64,000 nucleotides of DNA from positions 95,854,649 to 95,918,648 of the forward strand of contig CM019830.1 in NCBI GenBank assembly GCA_009763385.1, written 5' to 3'. Positions 43,846 to 54,595 of the stretch are shown here, in pieces (positions within the stretch are counted from its first letter, which is position 1; the number at the start of each line of letters is the position of its first letter). The notes beneath the pieces were generated by a model. That model ran no database searches, was not told the DNA's origin, and saw only the letters and a list, made by a program, of their open reading frames with translations. Made by a program: the position numbers and the translations under genes. The stretch is from Coix lacryma-jobi var. lacryma-jobi. Lineage: Eukaryota > Streptophyta > Magnoliopsida > Poales > Poaceae.

Positions 43846-44050
43846 GAAAATCAAAGATTTGAAAAAGGGTGACCTCGTCCTCATTCGGAAACAGAATGCC
43901 AACATGGCGGGAAAATTCCAGCCAAAATGGACGGGACCATACCTGATCGTAGAAAGCAATCGTCCAGGGTCCTACCATCTCTCCGACAGCGAAGGAAACC
44001 GCCTACCTCACACCTGGAATGTTGACGACCTTCGCAAATACTACCCATAG
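43846..44050 (+). pseudogene. integrase C-terminal GPY/F module (TAT element)
   Basis: After the frame change: KIKDLKKGDLVLIRKQN, KWTGPYLIVES and TWNVDDLRKYYP, ending at the natural stop TAG 44048-44050. No chromodomain follows. Confidence 0.85.
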
Positions 44051-44361
44051 CGGAGCCTTAGCGAGCTCTCGCAACATGTAATCTGCCTTTAGTCATTTTT
44101 TCCTTCAGCACCATACTTGTAACCAAAACAAAGGAGCTGCACTCTTTTTCCTTGCGAAGGGGCATAAGGGTTTTTAACGAGGTAGTTTCCAAGTCCTTAA
44201 TAAAGGCACCAATCCCCGAAAAAAAACAAAACTCTAAAGTCCTTTTTTCAGCTATCCATAAACATCGACAAAAGCAGCCCTTATCCAAGAGCGCTCATAA
44301 TCGATGAAAAACAACGAAGATTGCTTCGAAACACAAATTTTTTCGAAACAAACTTGGGAAA

Positions 44362-45395
44362 AGCAAACTTCACCTCCACCTAAGATAAGGGGAGGCGCGA
44401 AGTCCAAAAAAGTTGAGCACCCTCGCAAAAAAAATGCCTCGCAAAGCAAACTTCACCTCCACCTAAGATTAGGGGAGGCGCGAAGTCCAAAAAAGTCGAG
44501 CACCCTCACAAAAAACGCAAGGGGCTCGCAAAGCAGACTTCACCTCCACCTAAGATAAGAGGAGGCGCGAAGTCCAAAAAAGTCGAGCACCCTCACAAAA
44601 AACGCCAGGGGCTCGCAAAGCAAACTTCACCTCCACCTAAGATAAGAGGAGGCGCGAAGTCCAAAAAAGTCGAGCACCCTCGCAAAAAAAACGCCAGGGG
44701 CTCGCAAAGCAAACTTCACCTCCACCTAAGATAAGGGGAGCCGCGAAGTCCAAAAAAGTCAAGCACCCTCGCAAAAAATGTCAGGGGCTCGCAAAACAAA
44801 CTTCACCTCCACCAAAGACAAGGGGAGGCGCGAAGTCCAAAAAAGTCGAGCACCCTGGCAAAAAAAACGCCAGGGGCTCGCAAAGCAAACTTCACCTCCA
44901 CCTAAGATTAGGGGAGGCGCGAAGTCCAAAAAAGTCGAGCACCCTCGCATAAAACGCCAGGGCCTCGCAAAACAAACTTCACCTCCACCAAAGACAAGGG
45001 GAGGCGCGAAGTCCAAAAAAGTCGAGCACCCTGGCAAAAAAAATGCCAGGGGCTCGCAAAGCAAACTTCACCTCCACCTAAGATTAGGGGAGGCACGAAG
45101 TCCAAAAAAGTCGAGCACCCTCGCAAAAAATGCCAGGGGCTCGCAAAGCAAAATTCACCTCCACCTAAGATAAGGGGAGGCGCGAAGTCCAAAAAAGTTG
45201 AGCACCCTCGCAAAAAAAATGCCAGAGGCTCGCAAAGCAAACTTCACCTCCACCTAAGATAAGGGGAGGCGCGAAGTCCAAAAAAGTCGAGCACCCTCGC
45301 AAAACATGTCAGGGGCTCGCAAAGCAATCTTCACCCCCACCAAAGACAAAGGGAGGCGCGAGGTCCAAAAAAGTCGAGCAAACCCGCAAAACCAA
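44362..45395 (+). repeat. tandem array 1, about 87-bp units x 12 (TAT 3' UTR)
   Basis: Units begin near 44364, 44451, 44539, 44627, 44714, 44801, 44887, 44976, 45063, 45150, 45240 and 45329. Each contains CTTCACCTCC and GGGAGGCGCGAAG, which can pair, followed by GTCCAAAAAAGTCGAGCACC. Units differ by small indels and substitutions. Confidence 0.93.
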
Positions 45396-46070
45396 AGCGT
45401 TACGCGAGCCTCGCTAAAAAAGAAAAGGGGGCGTCATTGTTTTTCCAAATCAGCTTATGAAAGAGTTAAACGAGCCCCGCTAAAAGAAAAGGGGGGCGTC
45501 GTTGTTTTTTCCTCATCAACCTACAAAAGCGTTAAATGAGCCTCGCTAAAAAAGAAAAGGGGGCGTCGCTGTTTTTCCAAATCAGCTTATGAAAGCGTTA
45601 CGAGAGCCTCGCTAAAAAAGAAAAGGGGGCATCGCTGTTTTTCCAAATCAGCTTATGAAAGCGTTACGCGAGCCTCGCTAATAAAGAAAAGGGGGCGTCG
45701 CTGTTTTCCCAAATCAGCTTATGAAAGCGTTAAGCGAGCCCCGCTAAAAGAAAAGGGGGGCGTCGTTGTTTTTTCCTCATCAACCTACAAAAGCGTTAAA
45801 CGAGCCTCGCTAAAAAAGAAAAGGGGGCGTCGCTGTTTTTCCAAATCAGCTTATGAAAGCGTTACGCGAGCCTCGCTAAAAAAAGAAAAGGGGGCGTCGC
45901 TGTTTTCCCAAATCAGCTTATGAAAGCGTTACACGAGCCTCGCTAAAAAGAAAAGGGGGCGGCGCTGTTTTCCCAAATCAGCTTATGAAAGCGTTAAACG
46001 AGCCTCGCTAAAAAGAAAAGGAGGGCGTCGCTGTTTTTCCAAATCTGCTTATGAAAGCGTTAATACAAAT
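45396..46070 (+). repeat. tandem array 2, about 66-bp units x 10 (TAT 3' UTR)
   Basis: Unit core GCGTTACGCGAGCCTCGCT, a purine run AAAAAAGAAAAGGGGGCGTC, and CAAATCAGCTTATGAAA. A variant unit with CTCATCAACCTACAAAA recurs at two places (about 45500 and 45770), showing that blocks of several units were copied together. Confidence 0.92.
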
Positions 46071-46571
46071 ACTTTGCTTGACATAAGTTGACAACTCCGA
46101 GGCCCAAACCCGGCTGAGTCCGAACTCGAAGGTAACTCCTTCATCCCCACCACTCGGAGAAGCAACTCGAGCAGTCTATTTCAACCTAGCCATCTCTTCA
46201 ACTGACTCTAACTTCGAACAACGAGCGCTTATCTCAACTTTCGCACACAAGCTAAAACAAACCTTCGCTACAAGCAAATAGCAGCAGCAGGCTGGCTATA
46301 GCAACAGGAGGGCACGAATTCAAAGCGACCACCAACCCCACCTTTATATAGGCCAAGGCACAAACCATCCAACCCGACAAACTCGGCTCGAATCCCAAAA
46401 AATGTGGCACAGAAAACGAAATGGACCTCAAACACCGCAACCAAAAAACAAACGGGCCGGCCCACAAGCAGCCGCGGGCGTCGCTGCCGAGGGACACTGT
46501 TCTTTTCCAAACAAAGGCGCTGCTTGGGCCTAAGATCAATCGTTTTTAGATCCAAGCCATCGAGGGGCTAC
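46071..46571 (+). other. TAT 3' UTR end and polypurine tract
   Basis: Non-coding. Ends in CATCGAGGGGCTAC directly before the 3' LTR, the PPT position. Confidence 0.7.
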
Positions 46572-47206
46572 TGTTGGGGGAAAGAACCCTCAGCAGTGAC
46601 GTCGCGCGGGCTGAGTCAGGCCACAACCTTCGCTAATGCCCTGCTTCCCCTTGAGAAAACCCTCGTCGCCTGATAAGCCCCTCGGGCCTTTTTACTAACC
46701 CTCGGATATCAACTCGGTTTTCGGGTGGTCTTACAGTTCTAGCAGGAGTGATGCATGGGAAGAGCGAGTGACGACCTTCGCACTGGCCGCACACCTTCAC
46801 AAGGAAGGTCAAACTTAGCGGGGGGGCGCATGGGCGCGTGCCTTGCAACCGACGGAGCTGAGAAGTTAACCTTTGCGCCCCTGGCGAAGGTGTATGCAAG
46901 CCAGACGGCGGCGGACACATGGGAGGCGATCTAGGGCTTCTATAGTGTCTGTGTTTGTACGATTCTGCCCTTCCATTTGTGTAGCGTAGAGGAATCTTTC
47001 TTGTACCCTATTGTAATTTGGTCAGCGCCCCTTGGTATCCCCTATAAATACTAAGGGGTGAACAGTGTAATGGGCACGTTTCTGGGGAATAGAGCCACAG
47101 CATCACTGTTCCTGTTTCCATTATACCTTCGCTCGGTTCTGAAGATTGGCCACCTTCGCCACCCCCCCTGCACGTGTGCGGAGGTAAGGCAAGTGTGTTA
47201 CTAACA
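46572..47206 (+). repeat. TAT element 3' LTR
   Basis: 635 bp, TGTTGGGGGAAAGAACCC to TGTTACTAACA; same length as the 5' LTR. Confidence 0.95.
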
Positions 47207-47780
47207 ATCCCATTGACGTATCAAGAAACCCCATCCACCAGTATGTCTGTCCTTAGAGAAAGAACCATCACAATTTAGTTTGACATATTGTTGTGGCGGT
47301 GGCGTCCATTTTTTACTATTCACCATCCGACACACCCCATCTCCTGATGATTGCTTCGATCGCGACCATTTTGTTGCATAGGAACCGATCAGACTTGCAA
47401 GCCGCTCTCCATTATTCCCCTTCTCACCTTCCCTGACACCATATCTCTCCGACCACCAAAGATATAGCAGAACAATGACGAGCTTTTGCTTCTATGCGTT
47501 TTGTTTCAGAATTGCCTCTAGTACTTCCCTGACAATGAGCAGCCCTGCAAACTAAATTCGGAGCTGATCAAGTAAGAGCTTAGACCACATCTCTCTAACT
47601 TCTTTGCATTTGAAGAAAAGATGTGCCCCATCCTCCACCTGTCTCTCACACATAACACACTTTGCATCAATTTTCACTCCCCTTCTCCTCAAATTACTCC
47701 GGAGAGCGAGAGTATTATGTTTGTCGGTGGTATGAAAAAGGGGTACCCCAAAACCTCTGTTTCGGAAAAACATAACCAAA
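47207..47780 (-). pseudogene. LINE zinc-binding RT region and RNase H N-terminus
   Basis: Minus strand. It reads NTLALRSNLRRRGVKIDAKC, CERQVEDGAHLFFKCKEVRE and MWSKL, the zf-RVT module at the end of plant LINE reverse transcriptases. WWSERYGVREGE and VKLNCDGSF follow, entering RNase H, and continue across the TAT element at 37703. Several frame changes; upstream RT is missing. Confidence 0.8.
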
Positions 47781-47789
47781 GCCAAGAAG

Positions 47790-48757
47790 GTAAGCGACAC
47801 TACGTGGCCCGCCAAGCCAAAAGCCCAAAAACCCATCAAGCGGAAGTGGGCCGCGGCGGCCCAATAATCCGAGCCAGGCCTCGAGCTAGCGCCCATTCTC
47901 CGCCTCACCCGAGCCCTCCGAGCCAGGCCTCGGGCGAATGCTCGTTCTCCGTCTCGCCCGAGCCCTCCGAGCTAGGCCTTGGGCTAGCGCCCATTCTCCG
48001 TCCCGCTCGAGCCCTCAGCGTCAGGCCTTGGGCGAACGCACCACTACCTCCCAAGCTTTTCGCAAGAAGGAAACTCCCCGCTCCTCATAGCTCTGACAAC
48101 CGTACCACCGCCCGCTGCGCCCATGTCTTGTCAAACAAGACCGCACACCCCCTGAAACGTGCTGACATCTACTGTCAGGACAGGGTAGGGACGTGCGGGA
48201 AGCATGGGAGGACAGGATGGGAGTCACATCCCCTTTTTTTCCACCGCCAGCGGATCCGGACGTGGAAAGCCACACCCGCAGGCACTGTTTGGCACTATAC
48301 CCACTCCGAGGCAATGATGACGTACTACCGTCTGACAAGCTATAGCACCGCGGAGGACTCGGCTCTCCCCAAGAGTCAAAGCCCAAGTGCATCAAGTGCA
48401 CCTGTCACTGTGGATTTCTAGTCCACACGGCCTCATCCCCTGAGCCCATCGTGGCAGGCCTCAGAGGATGAATTCATTCTCCGTCTCGCCCGAGGCCTCG
48501 CGGCCGAGCCTCGAACGGGGACCAACCCACCGATCGGAATACTTGGCGCCAGCCGACAAGCGCAAGGATGGGACAGAGGGATTCGATGTTGCATCGCCAT
48601 AATACCGGACGTGCCTGGCCACGATGCCAAGCACGACGACCATAATAACGGACGTGCCTGGCCATGACGACAAGCACGACGAGCCCTCACTGTAGAGCCA
48701 GAGTAGCTCGCCCCCACCCTTTTGACTAAGAGAACCCACGTACTATCTCCTTGTAAC
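47790..48757 (+). repeat. Grande-like gypsy 5' LTR, left part
   Basis: GC-rich U3 sequence with about 50-bp repeats of GCCAGGCCT/CTCCGTCTCGCCCGAG (47869-48040) and two 43-bp units of CCATAATAxCGGACGTGCC (48597-48683). It stops where Athila-2 begins and continues at 56509. The exact left boundary is not resolved; the 3' LTR is not in the window. Confidence 0.6.
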
Positions 48758-50649
48758 TGTTGGTAGTTCTTAACTTCACTAAAGATAGAGCTAGGCAACT
48801 ATCCCCGGTAACGGCCCAGAAATGCTTGTTGACACTTGCTAACGTCGTTACTAGGAGTAGACTATGGAATCTATCCCTGGCAACGGCGCCAAAAATGTCT
48901 GTAGCAAGTCCAGTCACTATACCTAAAGGAGTGAAGCTAAAGCAGCTATCTACTAATGTCAAATGGGGTTGTCAATCCCAACACTAGTAGGAGCTAGCTA
49001 GAGAGATTGCAATCTAGCTAGAGGAGATTCTGCAAGCGCACAGAACTATCGTAGTAGCACTTCACCTGGGAGTACCAGGTGTCGATTTATTTGATCCCAA
49101 AGGAAGGCTAGGGTGGTGTATGAGTCGAGTCAAGAGGGGATGAGAGTCGAAGAATAAGAAAGGGAAAAGGAGAGAAGAGAAGAGAGGAGATGAAAGGCTA
49201 GAAAGAATTTATGAGTGGATAGGTAAGGATGAAATGAATGGTTAAGGTAAGTGGATGGATAGGTAGATAGGGGAAAAGATAACAAAGGATAACTAATATA
49301 ACTAACTAATAACTAATAACTACTCCTAGATAACAAAGAAGCAAGATAGGCAAATGCCAAATAAGCAACCAAGTTAAGTATAGTTTTATTCCTATCTTGT
49401 CAAGTACCGAGGCGTACTAGCCTTTACCACTGACTTAGGTTGAACGCTAGCACAACGAGCCTTACTGTTAAACTAGACCAACTACGTGGTGGAATTCAAG
49501 GCGCACAGGGCTGTCACCACCTGCTTGCTACCACAGCTATCCGGGGGTCTAGCCGTATCTGAAGGTAAGTCTATAACTAAGCACCACGCCTGATTATATT
49601 CTAACTATCTCTATCCTCGCCTAGAATAGAGACACCCTTGCGGACGTCAGAGCAAATACTTGACTTAATAAGATAAACACTAAACTAACTAAGGACCTAT
49701 TGGCAAAGATCAAACACTAAGCACACTAGAGATTAACTACTATGGCTAATTTAATTGAAATGTAGGATAGCTAGGTACTCAAGCAATCAATCAAGTATAC
49801 TACTCAATATGGTAAGTAGAATAAAGTAATACTTGAAATGATGAACTAGAATATAGTAAAGTGCTTGAGTTACAAGAGCAAAACCTGAATCGGATATGAA
49901 GGAAGACTCTTCCCAACTCCAGGACCGATTACTCGCACGCTTCCACTCTTGAGCTAAGCCTTGAGCAGCGCTTCCGCGAGAGCAATGAGGCAAGGATGCC
50001 TTGCTCTACTAGCTACCTACTTGCCTAAGCTTGGCTAAATCCTAAGCTACTAGCTCTCTAGCTTTAGCCTTGCTTTCCTCTTTGCTTCTTCCTTCCTTTC
50101 CTTGCTTGAAGTGAAGTGACGCCTCCAGGGGGTATTTATAGTAGAGAGGTGGAGTAGGGGCTACTCCACGCCACATCATCGATCCGCGTGATGATGGATG
50201 AGAGCCCTTGGATCGTAACCTCCTTCAGATCAATGGTGGAGAAGAATTAAGCATGTGCTTCTTTAATTCAACATGTGCTTCTTTGCATGGCGGCATGCAT
50301 GATCCATGCCACTCCCTCCTGAGCCCTTCGATGCCACCGACCAAGTGACCGAGGGCTAAGATTTGGCCCTGGGATGGTCACACAGATCAGTGACATGGCA
50401 GGGGAGAAGTTTGGGCGCCACCTAGGTGGCGGGCGCCACCCCACTAGGGCCAAAATGGGCCTTGGTGAGTGGTCTCGGCCCCTGGTGGGTCCATTCTCCA
50501 AATTTGGTCCAAATCCTGCATTCAAATAAAAAATCTATGGACATGTGGAATTTGGTTAGTTTGAAACCTATTTGACTACTTTTCATGCCTTTTTGGTGAA
50601 TTTTGGGTAAAATGTTGATGACTAAACAAGTGTTTAAGGACCATCAACA
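48758..50649 (-). repeat. Athila-2 3' LTR
   Basis: 1892 bp. On the plus strand it starts TGTTGGTAGTTC and ends GACCATCAACA. TATA box (TATAAATA, minus strand) at 50133-50140. Three LTR-end/PBS-like modules at its left edge (48758, 48827, 48898). Palindrome CGCCACCTAGGTGGCG at 50416-50431. Confidence 0.9.
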
Positions 50650-52317
50650 AGCTCCCCCAAGCTAACCTGTTGCTCGTCCTCGAGCAACAATGCGGTTTAA
50701 GCATAGAGCATGAAATAGATAGCACTTAAGATGTATACAAGTGCATATTGTATAGTGAGAAATAACTTAGTGTATATCATTAATCATAGCAATGTGGGGC
50801 TTATAGCTTTTCACTTCAAACATGCAAGAGTGAAATAAAGTAGTAGATAGGAAACTTTTATCTTGCTTAGGTTTGACTAGGATTCTGTCTGGAGGTTTTT
50901 TAAGGTTTTCAAAAGATAAAAACTTGCTTAAGTCCTCCAAGATTCACTCAATCACTCAATGGTGTTTAAATCCTCACTTAGGCCAAAATGTAGCCTCTCC
51001 TATTTCTAAAGAATGATATGTGGAGTTATAGGTAGGCTAAGAATCATGAGCAAATTGCATAATGTTTATTGCTAAGCTAGACACTCAGATCATAAGGAGC
51101 AGCAAATCATAAATATTGATCAAGATGTGCATGTGTGGTTATGTGGAAGTGTATAGAGAGATATTTCATAATCCTTCCTAGTTAATTTCTGGGGTCTAGA
51201 GCTAATGATAACTCTCTCTCTTTGTACTCGATACATAGTGAGTAGACAAAAATGTGTCCTCACATTTTCTTAGGACATAGTCCTCTCTTGAGCTACTTTG
51301 CTCACTTTTTTTCATATCTCTCTTTTTTAGCTCTAGATTTCCCCAGATTGTCTATAGGAAAGGTTTTTAGAAATGAAAAGGGGGAAGAGAGAAATGCTTA
51401 TTCCCAGTGTAGGAATAGCATAAGGCTAGCAATGGAACATTGGCAAAGTATTGCATATCTCCAGTGTAGAGAATGAGCAATTTATTTGGTGGTTGCGAAC
51501 TTCCAAAGTGGAGAGTAAGCAATTTATGGTGGGTGTGTGTATCTTGATCAAAAGAAATGATAAGCTTCTCTACTAAGATCTATGAGGTCTAACAAAGCTC
51601 AACACAAACAAAGCTCTTTGTGGTTTTGACTAACAAATATTTGGCTAGTGGTGGGATGGGATAAAATCCAGGAGGAACTTTTAGCAAGGTTTTCATGATT
51701 TTTAAAAGAAATCCTCCAGATTAGGTCCTAATTTCACCTTAGCAAGTTTAAAGAATTACTCCATTTCTAACTAACTTTATTCACGAAGCATGATTTTAGT
51801 TAAAACATGTGCAACCCACAAAAGCTACAACTTAGATAAAACTAGTTATTCTAACTATAACAATAGCATTTGCATGGCATATTTTATTTCTTATTCAGGT
51901 TCCAACATTTTTAAGCAGATTTTATCATTTTTACTCATGGGATAATTACTTAGGCAAGTATATAACATTCAAAATTTTCAAAAGATATAGAATTTAAGAA
52001 CCGATCATAAAGAGTAAGGTTGAAACATACCTTATTGGCGCGAGGATCTCCCCCAAGCTGGCTTCTTCTTGGTGAAGTGTCTTCATCTTTCTCGGTGGAG
52101 CTCTTGTTCTTATTTATTAAAAAGGAAACTATCTAATGTTGTGAAAAAGGGAAACTATCCTATTATGATATTTTATTATTCTAGCTAAGTTAACATATAC
52201 TTATGCATATAACTAATGATAACTGATTTTTTTTAGTTACATGCATGACATATGTTATTTATTTGAAAAAGGGAAATTTGAAGGGAAATTTAAAAGTAAA
52301 TCCATGCCTTAGATCCA
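50650..52317 (-). other. Athila-2 3' non-coding region
   Basis: No coding signal. On the minus strand it ends in GCTTGGGGGAGCT directly before the 3' LTR (PPT). A second GCTTGGGGGAGAT lies near 52047-52060. Confidence 0.65.
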
Positions 52318-53072
52318 TGGAATTTCATCCTTATTGGGTGGATCTTCTTCCTTGGGTGCTTCTTCTTTAAGTACTTCATCGGGTTCTTCTTCTTTTGGCA
52401 CCTCTCCTTTGTTATGTGAATTACACAACTCAGGAGAAGGTGGTTCTTTCTTTCTGTTCCACCTTGTTCTTAGGCACTCTTCTTGGTACGAATGGGTTTT
52501 GCTTCCTGCATGTTAGCGGCATATGCGGGACCACGGGAAAAGGAGAATATTTCCTTCCTCCCTCCTAATGTCATTTGCATTTTACCACTCCCCACATATA
52601 TGCAAGCATCAACAGTGTTCAAGAAAGGTCTACCTAAGATTAGAGGCACATCTTTCCTATTTCCCATATCTAGTATTATGTAATCAACAGGAACATATGA
52701 ACCTCTAATATGAACAGGTAAATCAGTGACTATTCCTTCTACATAGCATGTTGATTGATCAGCTAGAACGACATAGGCAGATGTGGATGACATGGGTGGA
52801 AAGAACGAGTTTTCATAGAAATCCTTAGATAAAATGTTCACACTCGATCCTAAATCACACATGGCATTTTTAAAGACTTCACCAAAGATTGAGCATCTAA
52901 TTATGGGACTACCAGGATCACCCTTTTTAACAGTCATGGTTTGATCTTCATAATAGTTAAAATATTTTATTTCAACCATATTTGCAGTTTCCATGTTAGG
53001 TTTAGCCGGAATTTTGCCAATTTCAAAAGATGGTATGATCGCAGCAAGTTGAGCTAATTGGGTTTCTAACAT
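52318..53072 (-). pseudogene. Athila-type aspartic protease with acidic tail
   Basis: Open frame of 200 codons from 53072 to 52470: active site CDLGSSVNILSKDFY (Leu where Thr is usual), then YVVLADQST, VDYIILDMG and DVPLILGRPFLNTVDACIYV. After a frame change an acidic Lys/Glu/Pro tail (GEVPKEEEPDEVLKEE) ends at 52318. It would process gag. It is out of frame with gag because of a single-base loss near 53391. Confidence 0.82.
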
Positions 53073-53881
53073 CTTATTAACCTAAGTTGATTTTTCAGAG
53101 CAGATGAGAAATCTTCCAATTTAGCATTTATGTTCTCAAGCATTTTATCATTTGACATTAATTTCTTATTCAAAAATTCAGTAGTTCTACCTTGAGAGTA
53201 GACTAGATTCTTTAAGAATGAGAAATTATCAGTACTTTGGAAATTAGAGCAAGGAATGAATTATTACCTTGAGAGTTGGAGTGCTGATTCCATCCTTGAT
53301 TTTGTTGACGAAAACCGTTGTTGTTGTGTTGTTGTTGTTGATGAAGTTCAAATCTTCATGTAACTCGGGGTAGTGGTTCCCAGAATGTCGGTTTCTCCAC
53401 AGACTTCACAAGTCATGTAGGATTCCAGAGATTGGACACTCTCTTGTTGGTTCATCTTCTCACAGTTGTCCAGCTTCTTTGCCAGCAGGTCCATCTTGGC
53501 CACGATCATGTCGGCCTCCTTAAGGGAATGCATACCTCGCTTACGGGGCTACAGTCTCTCGTCATTCCATCCTTGGTTCGACACCATCTTATCTATGAGA
53601 GCCTTAGCATCTGCAACATTCAGAGAAAAGAATGCACCACCGGCGGCGTCATCCAAATGGCTTCTAGAGAGTGGGGTTAGGCCATGGTAGAAGTTCTGGA
53701 TCAACAGCCAGTCCTCCATACCATGGTGTGGACAAGCAGTGACGTACTCTTGCATTCTCTCCCAAGCCTCGGGAATAGATTCCTCAGCTTGTTGCGTAAA
53801 GCTGGAGATTTTATTACGAAGAGCGTTCGTCTTGCCCATCGGAAAGAATTTAGCGAGAAAAGCATTGGAACACTTGTCCCA
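53073..53881 (-). pseudogene. Athila-type gag, C-terminal part
   Basis: Reads WDKCSNAFLAKFFPMGKTNA, WERMQEYVTACPHHGMEDW and NFYHGLTPLSRSHLDDAAGG, a Retrotrans_gag domain. A TAG follows NDERL near 53549, and the frame continues with MHSLKEADMIVAKMDLLAKK. The zinc knuckle begins CEVCGET and is put out of frame by one missing base near 53391. Asn and Gln-rich sequence follows. Confidence 0.85.
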
Positions 53882-54119
53882 CACTACAATTAATGAGGCT
53901 TTCTATGACAATTAGAAGTGTATCTTGTCATAGAATCCCTGTCACAAGGACCTTCTGGACAATTACAAGCTAATGACAATTGATCTATGACAATTGTAAT
54001 TGTCACAAAAATTGTCACAGATCAAAAATTGTCACAAAATGTCACAGAAGGTCCTTTGTGACAGGGATTCTATGACAAGAGATACACTTGTAATTGTCAT
54101 AGAAAGCCTCATACTTGTG
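53882..54119. mobile_element. foldback MITE (possibly CACTA-related) inside gag
   Basis: 238 bp made of two inverted arms of about 90-100 bp containing GAGGCTTTCTATGACAATTA, GTCATAGAATCCCTGTCACA and GGACCTTCTG. Left terminus CACTACAA, right terminus CTTGTG. It separates gag codons that are adjacent in related proteins (..AVDT and WDKC..). A clean target duplication was not resolved. Confidence 0.78.
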
Positions 54120-54421
54120 TCTACAGCGTTGCGATTGGTATAGAACCATTGCTCGCTTTCCTAGAGAGAAAAGGGAAAGAGACGAAGACGGATGGCTTCT
54201 TTGGTTATCCCCTTAATGGTGAAGGTGCCGCAAATCTCCAAAAATTGTTGGAGGTGAGCATTGGCATCCTCATGAGCTTTGCCACAGAATGGGCTAGCTT
54301 GGACCATCGTGATCAGAGCCGGTTTCAACTCGAAATTGAGGTTGGCATCGATCACGGCTGGTCCTGTCGCTACATTGGCGACAGAAGGAGCAGAAAACTC
54401 ACGAATGGTCTTGTTGGCCAT
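54120..54421 (-). pseudogene. Athila-type gag, N-terminal part
   Basis: ATG at 54421, 149 bases after the PBS: MANKTIREFSAPSVANVATG, then VQASPFCGKAHEDANAHLQQ and FTIKGITKEAIRLRLFPFSL, followed by an in-frame TAG near 54161 and EQWFYTNRNAVDT up to the MITE. First part of the gypsy gag domain. Confidence 0.82.
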
Positions 54422-54569
54422 CGTGAAGGTAGATGAGATAAGAAAGAAAGAAGTTGAAGAAGATGAAGGAAAAAGATAAGAAGGACTAAGGAAAGAAAGA
54501 ATGGGGAAAGATGGGATTCGCCTAGCTTAGATAAATTCGACAAGGACTCAAAGGATACACCGATTGCCT

Positions 54570-54588
54570 TCCCCGGCAACGGCGCCAG
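54570..54588 (-). promoter_or_regulatory. Athila-2 primer binding site
   Basis: On the minus strand TGGCGCCGTTGCCGGGGA after the LTR end and spacer AGCATTTC. Confidence 0.85.
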
Positions 54589-54595
54589 AAATGCT

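Larger units (their letters stand above)
37704..47206 (+). mobile_element. full-length TAT-lineage Ty3-gypsy element
   Basis: 9503 bp: 635-bp LTRs at both ends, PBS TGGCGCCGTCTCTGGGGA, gag, protease, RT, RNase H, a second RNase H-like domain, integrase, two tandem arrays and a PPT-like CGAGGGGCTAC, flanked by target duplication ATCCC. The protein order, the additional archaeal-type RNase H before integrase, and the absence of a chromodomain fit the TAT lineage. By eye the LTRs differ at about 26 of 635 sites, mostly transitions. Coding is broken in many places. Confidence 0.94.

Noticed and set aside
44362..46070. CRISPR-like regular repeats
   Set aside because: Units are directly adjacent with no unique spacers, and lie in a plant retrotransposon 3' UTR; they are ordinary tandem repeats.
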